From CAVSWN01 sp963770995 (GTDB lineage: Bacteria > Acidobacteriota > Vicinamibacteria > Vicinamibacterales > CAVVIG01), in NCBI GenBank assembly GCA_963770995.1, contig CAVYRS010000003.1, positions 248,001-312,000 on the forward strand: a stretch of 64,000 nucleotides of DNA, in the 5' to 3' direction. The position numbers were made by a program, and so were the translations under genes. The notes beneath the pieces were generated by a model. That model had not been told where the DNA came from. It was given only the letters and a program-made list of their open reading frames with translations, and did no database searches. Every line of letters begins with the position of its first letter. The stretch's first letter is position 1. This document shows positions 10,009 to 17,939 of this stretch, piece by piece.

Positions 10009-10637
10009 CGCAGCCAGCCGGGTGGAACGCCGGCGCGGCGCGCTTCTTCGAGCACGTTGTCGATGGCTTTCTTGTCGTTCGGGATGGTCTGCTTGAGGCG
10101 ATCCAGCTCCGCGATGGCTCTGAGGCGATCGCGCTCGATCATGTTTTTCTGCGCCGGATCGTCGCGATTCACGAAATCCGTCATGAGAGCGTTGATGCGG
10201 CTCTGCAGCGCGTCGGCGTACGTCTGGTCGCGCTCGAGCTGCTCCTGCGCGGCCTTCACGCGAGCCGTCCAGTAGGCCTTGTCCTTGACGGGTTCTTTTG
10301 CCCCATCCGCGGCGGCTCCTGCGCCTGCCGCGTCAGGTTTCGTCGCGCTCTTCTCTACGCTTTTCTCGGTGCTCGCCTTGTCAGCGTTCTTCTCGGGCGT
10401 TGCCTTGTCGTCGCCCTTCGGCGCAGACGAGGGCGAAGGCTGCGGTGCGGGCGACGGTGCAGGCCGCAGGTCTTTGTTCGTGTACGTCTTGCCCGGCTGC
10501 GCAACGGTCTTGCGCCGCTCCTCTTCCTTGCGCGCGACGTCGGCAAGGGCCTGGGCCCTGACCGGCGCGATCCAGGCCGCGAGGGCACAGGCGCACACGC
10601 ACAGTCGCACGAACGGCGCGAGACGCTTTCCGAACAT
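10005..10637 (-). CDS. Secreted Ala/Lys-rich coiled-coil protein of unknown function
   Basis: 210-aa protein. Residues 1-29 are a signal peptide (hydrophobic core VCACALAAWIAPV, AQA cleavage site). A motif ADVARKEEERRKTV follows, then a Pro/Ser/Lys/Ala-rich low-complexity linker (about 55-120), and a charged coiled coil to the C-terminus ending in a stretch rich in GVPPGWLR-like residues. No enzymatic motif is seen. It probably sits in the periplasm. It lies between the last minor pilin gene and the NtrC-type regulator, with which it overlaps by 4 nt, so it is likely part of the same transcript. Confidence 0.7.
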
Positions 10638-10681
10638 GATTCTCCCTAAATATATCGGATTGTGGACCCTCCAGCCTTAGA

Positions 10682-11362
10682 TCACCGCAGCTCCCGCCAC
10701 GACAGGACCCGGATGGCACGCTCGCCGCGCATCGCCGTCACTTCGACGACCTTGTGAGCGCCGCCAGGTCCAAACGCCTCCGCTCGGAGCGCGACGATGC
10801 CGGCGCCCGGAGCGCCCGCGGCCGCGTCACGCGCCGGGTCGTTGTCGGCTTCCCCAGGGTCGTCTCCAGTCATGACGACGAGGTAGTGCGGCGGCTCGAG
10901 TCCTTGCGCGGCCACCACCATGTCGCGGAGCCATCCGTACGCGAAAAGCTTCCACCGCGGGTTGTTCGGACCCCAGGGACGATCGCCGGTCACCGCGTCC
11001 ATGTCGGCGTCGGAGCACGCCGCAGTCTTCTGGCAATTCGCGAGATTGAGAGCCTCTGACAAATCGAGCGGCGACCCATCGGCCAGCTGACGCACTCCGC
11101 CGGGTGGTCCATCGACGAAGGACGAGAGCACGCCATCGGAAATGAGCACGTTCCAGTCCGGCACGGCCAGTAGCTCGTCGAGCGCGCGTTCAACCGCCGC
11201 ATCCGTCGCGTACAGCGTCTGCTGCGCCATCCGGAAGTTCGCAGCGATTCTGGTTTCGGCCGTCGTCGCCAGCACGAGCGCCACCCCCAGCGCCGACAAC
11301 AATCCCATCGTCAGCAGCACGACAATCAGCGCGATTCCGCGGTTGTTGACGGATGGACGCAC
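10682..11362 (-). CDS. PilX-like minor pilin (second set)
   Basis: 226-aa type IV pilus minor component. The N-terminus NNRGIALIVVLLTMGLLSALG resembles the PilX_N prepilin-like start: a short charged leader ending in Gly, then a long hydrophobic helix. The ectodomain has two Cys close together (LANCQKTAACSDAD, about residues 108-121). Processing by PilD and insertion at the pilus tip or base is expected. It lies 3 nt after the PilW-like gene, in a pilV-pilW-pilX order. Confidence 0.8.
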   Translation of the reverse strand: MRPSVNNRGIALIVVLLTMGLLSALGVALVLATTAETRIAANFRMAQQTLYATDAAVERALDELLAVPDWNVLISDGVLSSFVDGPPGGVRQLADGSPLDLSEALNLANCQKTAACSDADMDAVTGDRPWGPNNPRWKLFAYGWLRDMVVAAQGLEPPHYLVVMTGDDPGEADNDPARDAAAGAPGAGIVALRAEAFGPGGAHKVVEVTAMRGERAIRVLSWRELR

Positions 11363-11365
11363 GTA

Positions 11366-12292
11366 TCACCGAACAAGATTGAGGTTTCGCGGAGCGACGT
11401 CGAAGCCAATTTCCATGTCCGGCACCCACTGATGCCCGCCTCGCGAGGTCCCGCCATGAACAAACAACGGGCCGGCGGGCCCGCGGAGCATGGGCATCGC
11501 GGCCTGCACTCGAATCCGAATTCCGATGCTGCGGACGCGAAGCAGATCCGCGTCCCACCGATCTGGAGCGCCATCGTCCGGACACCAGGGTCCGTCGGTG
11601 AGCTGGGACGGCGTCAGCGTCGCGAGCGATCCTCCGGCCGCGCTGAGAATCGGCAGACGCGGCTGCGGTGACGACGATGCGGCGCCGACAAACACGCAGT
11701 TCTCGCCGGCCGCGAAGGGCGCGACGGCCGAAGCCGAGGGCTTCGGCCCGTACGTCGTCCACGGGCCGATCGGATCGGACAAGGGTTTACGCATCGTCGG
11801 CGGCTGCGGATCGCCGAAGTAGTCGAAGGCGAGGGCGACAACGTTGTCCACGACCGGTACGTCCACACCGTTCGAGCTATCGACGGCCATGAGCTGATAG
11901 GACGCCGTCGCGTCGTCGACCTTCAACCAGTATGTCGTGCCTGACGGCTGCGCGCCGTTCCGGGGAACCGTAAGGACGGTGATCGTGTCGCTCCTGAACG
12001 ATCCGGGCGGGTCCGCCGGCGCGGTTCCCGCTCGATACGGCAGGATCGCCGCGATGCTGTCGGTCAACGGCCCTGGGTCGGCGCCGCCGTACGCGGCCGC
12101 ACCTGCTCCAGCGATCCGTTGATACAGCGTGTCGGCCGCCACGCGAAGGCGCTGCTGCATGTCCGACGTCTCGCTGCGCGAGGCCGCCAGGCTCTGCGTC
12201 GGCAGCATCAAACCGAATGCGCTACCCATCACAGCGAGCGCGATGGTCATGGCGACGAGTGCTTCGACGAGCGAGAAACCGTTGGCGCGCAT
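11366..12292 (-). CDS. PilW-like minor pilin (second set)
   Basis: 308-aa prepilin with start MRANGFSLVEALVAMTIALAV: a 4-residue leader, Gly, Phe+1 and Glu+5, a classic class III signal. The open frame extends 50 codons further upstream, but this start is preferred because the ATG shares its A with the TGA of the pilV-like gene (TGATG) and gives a proper leader. The large ectodomain is typical of PilW, with two to three Cys near the middle and C-terminal third. It likely forms a minor-pilin complex with its PilV- and PilX-like neighbours. Confidence 0.84.
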   Translation of the reverse strand: MRANGFSLVEALVAMTIALAVMGSAFGLMLPTQSLAASRSETSDMQQRLRVAADTLYQRIAGAGAAAYGGADPGPLTDSIAAILPYRAGTAPADPPGSFRSDTITVLTVPRNGAQPSGTTYWLKVDDATASYQLMAVDSSNGVDVPVVDNVVALAFDYFGDPQPPTMRKPLSDPIGPWTTYGPKPSASAVAPFAAGENCVFVGAASSSPQPRLPILSAAGGSLATLTPSQLTDGPWCPDDGAPDRWDADLLRVRSIGIRIRVQAAMPMLRGPAGPLFVHGGTSRGGHQWVPDMEIGFDVAPRNLNLVR

Positions 12293-12843
12293 CAGGTGCC
12301 TGTTCGTGTTCTGACCGTGACGAGCGACGCTTCGTCGGGCAATGCGTGCGCCGATCCAGCTTGGCCTGACCTGACGCGCATGACCAGCACGTGCAGTACG
12401 AGCGTGTTGGCGGGATTCGACGGCAACGGCTCGATCGACCATCGACGGACAAAGGCCGCCTGCGCCGACTGCGACGAGCCGTCGCCCAGCGATCGGCCCG
12501 TGTCATCCAGAAAGTCGAAGTAGCCGCTGGTATTGTGATTGAGCGCATCCGCGGGCGACGGCGTGAGATCCGATCGCGGCTGCCCGAGCGCGTCGTATCC
12601 CCAGGTGAGCGACCGCAGTTCCTCCATCTTCTGCGCCGCCAGGAGCGACGCGAACGTCGCTGCCCTGGCCGTTGTGTTGGCGCGCGTGGCCATCATCGAG
12701 AGGCCTGCGAGCGCAGCGACGCCGACAAACAACAACGTCGTCGCGATCAGGACCTCGAGCAGGGTGAAGCCGCGTTCGAGCCGGTGGATTGTCGATCCCA
12801 ATTCGCGGACGACGACGTGCAAGTCGGAGTCCACGCACGACAA
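12292..12843 (-). CDS. PilV-like minor pilin (second set)
   Basis: 183-aa prepilin. The leader is about 25 residues and ends in ERG, followed by FTLLEVLIATTLLFVGV with Phe+1 and Glu+5. The leader is longer than usual, so an alternative internal start is possible, but none with a better context is visible. The ectodomain is short, as in PilV/GspI types. The stop overlaps the next start by 1 nt. The gap of 116 nt upstream to the first minor-pilin set holds no clear promoter. Confidence 0.82.
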   Translation of the reverse strand: MSCVDSDLHVVVRELGSTIHRLERGFTLLEVLIATTLLFVGVAALAGLSMMATRANTTARAATFASLLAAQKMEELRSLTWGYDALGQPRSDLTPSPADALNHNTSGYFDFLDDTGRSLGDGSSQSAQAAFVRRWSIEPLPSNPANTLVLHVLVMRVRSGQAGSAHALPDEASLVTVRTRTGT

Positions 12844-12959
12844 CGGCGTGCTGCTTCGAATTCTCTAGGAAATTTGTCGAAATAGCGAGGACGCTACGCG
12901 TCGCGAGTGCAGAAGCTGCAAAGTGCGCCGAAACGCGCTGGCAGAAGCTGCGACGACGG

Positions 12960-14344
12960 TCAGTACTTTTTCCAGCTGAATCCGCTCAGCATTCCGTTGC
13001 CGACCACGAAGAACTTATCCTCCAGGTTCTTGTCGAAGTGGAGGTGCGCGCCGCCGGTGTCCTTGATCGTCTTGCCGACGACGCTGCCGTAGAAATCGCT
13101 GTTCCCGGAGAAGCTGATATCCGAATTCGGCGCGTAGACCATCGTGCAGTACGACGCGCCGCCGGCCAGCTTGATCCCCCCCGTCCCTCCGTAGTTGATC
13201 TGGAACATCGACCCATCGTAGGTCGGGTTGACCAGCGACCCCTGCCCCGTCAGATCGACCACGTTGCTTCCACTCCCGCCAATGTTGATGATAACCGGGC
13301 CGGAGCCGATGATGATCTTTGCCTGGCCTGACACGCTGATGCTGTTCATGTTGTAGACGCCAGCGGTCAACGTCAGCTCGTCGCTGCTTGTAAGCTTCAG
13401 ATCGGCGTACGTGCCCGGGGGCAGCGTCGTGGTGCCGGGGCTGTAGTTCCCCGTCGGCGTGACGGGTATGGGCGGCGCCGTAAAGACCACCGCCTGAGGA
13501 AGCTGCACGACCCCGCCGTCGACTTCGGCGCCGCCCTTACTCGTCAAGGCATTGACGTTGCCGCTGCTGCAGTTGCCGACGCCGACGCGCGGCGTCGAGA
13601 GCGTGCCGTGGATGTGGGCGCCGCCGCTCTCGGTCAGGTTCCCGTTTGTCCCGATGTCGCCACCGGTGTTGACCAGCACCGGGAGGCCGGATTCATCCAA
13701 GGCTGTATAGCTATCGGTCGTGGCGCCCCCCGCGAACTGGCTGAGCGCCGCAGGTCGGCGAGGTCGCGAACGCCGCGTACATCGACGCCGACGCCTTGCC
13801 CGATTCGAGGAAGCCTACGACCTCGACCTGCGCCGTTCGCCCGGACCCGATCGTCCCGAGCGAGCTGATCTGCCACGTCTGAATGGTTTTCTGCACGCCG
13901 GCCCCGTAGACGTTCACGGGCTGCATCGTGAGGAGTGTCGCGTACGGCTGGTACGTCACCGTGGTCGTGCCGGACTGCATCGTCCCCTGGACCGCGGCGG
14001 CAAACGCCGTCTGGATCGCATCGACCGGGTAGTTCGACTCCACGCTCTGGTTGGCCGAGAGCACGACGGGCTGCCCGAGGTAGGTCACGGGCGATTTCGT
14101 CATGTCGTAGTTCGTCAGGGGGTCGGCGCCGCCGGTCGCGGGCGGCGTGTAGCTGTTCATCAGGTAGTTCGCCGCTTTTTGCAGGCCGGATTCCGCGCCG
14201 TACCGCGCCTGCGACATCACGGTGTAGTTCATGCTCGAGTAGGTCTCGGTTTGCGCCAGGAACATCAGCGACGCAGCCACCACCGACATGGCGGTCATGA
14301 GAAAGAGACTCAAGACGAGCGCGATTCCTCGTTCGTGTTTTCAT
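12960..14344 (-). pseudogene. PilX-like minor pilin with C-terminal DUF7305-like domain, frame-disrupted (probably sequencing errors)
   Basis: Inferred protein of about 460 aa read in three segments. An ATG at 14344 overlaps the PilW-like stop as ATGA. One extra A in the AAAA run just after it breaks the frame; reading past it gives a PilX-like start (ERGIALVLSLFLMTAMSVVA). The frame continues to about 13745, where a shift at GGCGCTCAG separates it from the C-terminal half (LPVLVNTGGDIGTNG, then a Gly/Ser-rich beta-helix-like region ending at 12960). Both halves together match long PilX-type proteins. I regard it as one gene; true decay cannot be excluded. Confidence 0.7.
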
Positions 14345-15370
14345 GGGAGTAGCGCCGCGACCGTGTCGGGCATGGGCTGCACGCGATTGGCGTACACCGA
14401 GCCCGCGCTCGCGAGCTGCCAGACGTTGAACACGTTCCGCGGCGACACGTTCAGGAGCGCCTTGGTTTCGGTCTGGAACGTGTTCGTGATCGGATCCTTG
14501 AGCTGGGTCTGCACGGTCAGCGTGATCGCGACGTCGAGCACGAACACCTGCGCGCACGCGCAGTTGGCGTCGGTCACCGCCGTGAGGTACGGCAGCGGGC
14601 TCGGCATGTAGGTGAAACACGGCGTCGCCGCCGGGATTCGGGAGGATGTTGCCCAGCAGCACCTGAGGCTGCTGGTGAGCGTCGGCTTCGGCAGCGCTTT
14701 GTCGAACGCCATGATGTTGCGATAGAGATTTCCGCCGGCGGTGTCGCAGACGTACTCGACGTACACCATGTTGCCGTCGCCGTTGATGTCGCCGTACAGC
14801 TTCAAATGCGACCCGTCCGAGCCGTTCGGGTACGCCGCCCACGCCGCGCCCGTCCATTTCTGATTCGGGACGATCCCCGTGGCGAACCCGCCGAGCGGCG
14901 TGACCGGCACGTCCGCGTCATGTGCGAAGTCGAACGTGGCGGTGATTGTTTTCGCTCCCGCGTCCACGGCCGTGACGATCACGGTTTCGTAGTGGCTGGT
15001 GCCGTCCGCGGCCGTCCCTGCGTCGATGGTGAGGCGTTCGTTGACGAACATCCCGGACACCGACGGCGGTATTGACCCCGTTGATCACCTGGTTGATGCC
15101 GACCGTTTGCGTGCCCGTTGCCACGGCCGCGGCGAGAGTCGCCTTGCCGGGCAGCGCGATCCGGCCGGCCTGGCCGACTTCCTGTTGCAGCAGCTCGGTC
15201 GCGCTGCGGACGCCGGCGTGAAGCTGCGTCCGGTTCCAGATCGTTTTCTGCGAAGTGGTGACCTGCAGCAGCCCCGTGGTCACGGCGCCCGAGATGATCA
15301 GCAGAATCGTGACGGACACCAGGAGCTCTGGGAGCGAGAAGCCGGCTTGATTCGAGGCGCGAGTCGGCAT
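14341..15370 (-). pseudogene. PilW-like minor pilin, frame-disrupted (probably sequencing errors)
   Basis: Inferred prepilin of about 340 aa. The start MPTRASNQAGFSLPELLVSVT lies 1 nt after the previous stop and has a 10-residue leader, Gly and Phe+1, Glu+5. A single-base insertion near 15062 moves the frame to one that continues VSGMFVNERLTIDAG. Two compensating shifts at about 14668 and 14635 hide the segment QVLLGNILPNPGG. The remaining sequence is collinear with PilW-type pilins and ends at 14341, overlapping the next gene as ATGA. Confidence 0.72.
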
Positions 15371-15371
15371 G

Positions 15372-15911
15372 TCAGCAACCGGTCGGGCAGTTGGTCTTGT
15401 AGGCCGACACCGTGGACTGCGGCAGCTTCGCGCGAGCGACGCTCGTCCGGACAATCGAGGTCACGGTCACCTGCTTCAAGTTCGCCGACACGACCGATAC
15501 CTGCCACACACGCTTGTAGAACCAGGTGCTCGGCGGAGTGGCGCTGCAAGGATTGGCGACGGTGCAGAGCACATTGCCGTCCTGATCGAGGTAGTCCACG
15601 TAGCCGTCGACCGCACTGGCCGGATTGGAGCTGCCACCGGTCGCGAACCCGGTGCCGTCGGTGTTGACCGTCGGAAACACCGTCGTGTTGCTCTGCGAGT
15701 CGCCGTAGGTGAGCTCGAGCAGCTGCTCCATCTTGTCCACGGCGTACTCGGTCGTGCGGGCCATCAGGTGTCCCTGGTTCTCGGTAATCGCCGTCGCGAG
15801 GGCGGCCATCCCCATCAAGCCCGTCATCACGACGATGAGAATGGAGGTGGCGATGGCAGTCTCGATCAGCGTGGCGCCCTTCTCGTCGCCGAGCCGCGTG
15901 GTGCGGATCAT
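15372..15911 (-). CDS. PilV-like minor pilin (first set)
   Basis: 179-aa prepilin starting MIRTTRLGDEKGATLIETAI: leader ending in Gly, a hydrophobic helix with Glu at +5. The open frame extends upstream, but the ATG at 15911 forms an ATGA overlap with the fimT stop and is the best start. The C-terminal part contains NPCSATPPSTWFYKRVWQV and a terminal Cys pair (NCPTGC). It belongs to a fimT-pilV-pilW-pilX order that is repeated downstream. Confidence 0.85.
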   Translation of the reverse strand: MIRTTRLGDEKGATLIETAIATSILIVVMTGLMGMAALATAITENQGHLMARTTEYAVDKMEQLLELTYGDSQSNTTVFPTVNTDGTGFATGGSSNPASAVDGYVDYLDQDGNVLCTVANPCSATPPSTWFYKRVWQVSVVSANLKQVTVTSIVRTSVARAKLPQSTVSAYKTNCPTGC

Positions 15912-16513
15912 TGGAGTGTCCACGCGGGAGTCGAGGTTGGATTCGTGCGCCATTGCTTGATCAGCCCGGTTGCAGAAATCGTGATGCCATAGACGGCGGT
16001 CTGGTCGGTCACATATACGGCGCCCACGGCGGTGGGCGCGCCCGTGTTGTCGACGGGAATGCCGCGGGAATTGAAGAGGACGCATGCCGTGTTGCCGATG
16101 ACGGCGCCCGCCGCATTCCGGCACTGCGCGGCCTGCGCGATGGTCGCCTGGGTGTTCGGCGGAGGCGTCGCGACCACGCTGTACCCGAACGTGTCGCTCC
16201 CCGAAAGCGACGTGATGCCGCCTTCGGTCGTCCATGCCGAATCAGTCTTGTTCCACGTCTCGATGCGGAATGTCTTGCCACTGAGATCGAGGAACAGCCG
16301 CGCGTTCGTGAAATCCGACGCCGCGCGCATCTTGGTCAGCGACAACGCGTTGTTGACGCTGCGGGCGTCGCCTCTCAGCCGAAAATCGCCCAGCGTGTTG
16401 CGGCTCATCGGCACGGCAATGGCCGCGATCACGCCGGTAAGCGCTACGACGACCAGGATTTCGGTGATCGACACACCGCGCGCAGAGCGTAGCCGGATCT
16501 CGATTGGGACCAC
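15908..16513 (-). CDS. FimT/GspH-type pseudopilin
   Basis: 201-aa minor pilin with GspH/FimT architecture. The leader ends SARG, followed by VSITEILVVVALTGVIAAIAV with Glu+5; the first mature residue is Val instead of Phe. The ectodomain carries two Cys (AAQCRNAAG and TACVLFNSRG) and a C-terminal ITISATG-like strand typical of FimT. The start used is GTG at 16513; there is no ATG in frame near the leader. Directly upstream (16530-16544) is a sigma-54-like promoter, which would leave only about 5 nt of leader RNA. This gene begins the minor-pilin run. Confidence 0.85.
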   Translation of the reverse strand: MVPIEIRLRSARGVSITEILVVVALTGVIAAIAVPMSRNTLGDFRLRGDARSVNNALSLTKMRAASDFTNARLFLDLSGKTFRIETWNKTDSAWTTEGGITSLSGSDTFGYSVVATPPPNTQATIAQAAQCRNAAGAVIGNTACVLFNSRGIPVDNTGAPTAVGAVYVTDQTAVYGITISATGLIKQWRTNPTSTPAWTLQ

Positions 16514-16529
16514 GTCATCGAGTACATGA

Positions 16530-16544
16530 GCAACCGGGTTGCCA
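16530..16544 (-). promoter_or_regulatory. Sigma-54-like promoter before minor pilin genes
   Basis: On the minus strand the sequence reads TGGCAACCCGGTTGC. The GG (-24) and GC (-12) are 12 nt apart, as in the consensus TGGCAC-N5-TTGC. Predicted transcription start is near 16518, just before the GTG of the FimT-type gene. A histidine kinase gene lies upstream and an NtrC-type regulator ends the same gene run. Confidence 0.65.
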
Positions 16545-16643
16545 ACGGCTGAGTCGAGAACTAACTACATTTATATCAACGCCTTACAGACCGCACCCCA
16601 CGCAGGCTGGCACGCTGATCAGTCCAGCCCATGCGCCGATTTG

Positions 16644-17939
16644 CTACATGTGGTAACGGTTCAGATCTGGGGCGGCGGCGGAGTCCTCGCTGGCGAGCGG
16701 CAGAGTGACGTGCACGGCCGCGCCCCCCTCCGGCGAGGTCCCCACGGTTACGCGGCCGTTGTGAAAAACCACGATCTTCTGTACCAGGGCGAGGCCGAGA
16801 CCGGTTCCGCTGCGTTTGGTCGTGAAAAACGGCCGGAACACCCGCTCACGGAGAGCCGGTGCGACCCCGGGGCCGTTATCGTTCACCGTGATTCGCGACA
16901 GGCGTTGGGCGCGGTCCATCTCGGCCCGGACCAGGATGCGGGGCCGAACCGGCACGGCAGCGCACGCCTCGATGGCGTTGCGCAACAAGTTGCTGAACGC
17001 CTGGCGGAGCAGAACCTCATCGCCTTCGATCGTGTCGAACTCGCCGTGCACCTCGACCTCGCCGCCGGCCGCGCGCGCGTCGACTCGGGCCTCCTCGGCC
17101 GCGCGCTCGCAGACGGCACCCAGATCCACCTTCGTCAACGTCAGCTGCGCGGGCCGCGCGAAGTTCAGGAAGTTCGTGACCACCTGGCCGAGCGATTCCG
17201 CTTCCGCGCGGATACCCTCGACGTACGGGCGGTAGGATTCTGGAAGCTGGCCGAGATCGAGCAGCTTGCTGTAGCCGTGAATCGTGGCCAGGCCGTTGCG
17301 AAACTCGTGGGCGATGCCCGCGGTCAGCTCGCCCACCGTCGCCAGGCTGTCCTTGAGCCGCAGCTGCTCTTCCAGATCCTTGACGGCGGTCAGATCGGTG
17401 AACAGACAAATGGCGCCGTGCAGCTTGTTGTCGTCGTCGAACAGCGGCGATACCGTGATGCCGACATGCGAGACGCCGTGCTGTGCCTCGGGCAGTGTCA
17501 CCGACCGGCGCACGACCGGCGACTGCGTGCGCAGGCATTCGTCGATCACCGCCGACAACGCGAGCTCGTCGAGCGACCGGCGGCAGGCGTCCGGCGGCGC
17601 CGACTCGGGCAGGTTCAACATCCGCCGGCCCGCCGGGTTGAGGATGCGGATCTCGCCTTCGAGCCCGACGACCAGCAGGCCGGCGCTGAGGCCGGAGATG
17701 ATCTCGCCGCTCAGGCGCTCGGAGGCTTCAGCGCGGGCCGCGGTCGCCCGCTCCTGCGCCTGCAAACGCGTCACGGCCTCCTGAAGCGCAGCCGACAGGA
17801 TGTCGGGTTGTCCGGCGCCCTGCTTGCGACGTGCAGCGCGGGTAGCTGCTGACAAGCGAAGGACGGCGAACGTCAGGATGGCCACCTGCACCACGACGAG
17901 AACGGTCAGGCCGAGCAGTCCGTAGCTCGAGCCGTTCAC
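16644..17939 (-). CDS. PAS-containing sensor histidine kinase (NtrB type)
   Basis: 431-aa membrane-anchored kinase. One TM helix is at residues 7-28, followed by a short coiled coil (about 40-80), then a PAS domain (about 82-195; GLSAGLLVVGLEGEIRILN). The H-box is ELTAGIAHEFRNGLATI, with the phospho-His in HEFRN; the N-box is NLLRNAIEAC, with G boxes NDNGPGV and GTGLGLALVQ. The arrangement is NtrB/PilS-like. The GTG start overlaps the preceding sulfatase-fold gene as GTGA. With no regulator adjacent, the NtrC-type protein at 8578-10008 is the probable partner, and the two flank the minor pilins. Confidence 0.92.
   Translation of the reverse strand: MNGSSYGLLGLTVLVVVQVAILTFAVLRLSAATRAARRKQGAGQPDILSAALQEAVTRLQAQERATAARAEASERLSGEIISGLSAGLLVVGLEGEIRILNPAGRRMLNLPESAPPDACRRSLDELALSAVIDECLRTQSPVVRRSVTLPEAQHGVSHVGITVSPLFDDDNKLHGAICLFTDLTAVKDLEEQLRLKDSLATVGELTAGIAHEFRNGLATIHGYSKLLDLGQLPESYRPYVEGIRAEAESLGQVVTNFLNFARPAQLTLTKVDLGAVCERAAEEARVDARAAGGEVEVHGEFDTIEGDEVLLRQAFSNLLRNAIEACAAVPVRPRILVRAEMDRAQRLSRITVNDNGPGVAPALRERVFRPFFTTKRSGTGLGLALVQKIVVFHNGRVTVGTSPEGGAAVHVTLPLASEDSAAAPDLNRYHM

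Noticed and set aside
12293..12442. Fifty-codon N-terminal extension of the PilW-like gene
   Set aside because: It would bury the prepilin leader peptide; the ATG at 12292 overlaps the preceding stop and gives a 4-residue leader.
12844..12959. Sigma-54 promoter before the second minor-pilin set
   Set aside because: The best candidate (GCAAAGTGCGCC on the plus strand) has 10-nt rather than 12-nt spacing between the GC and CC elements.
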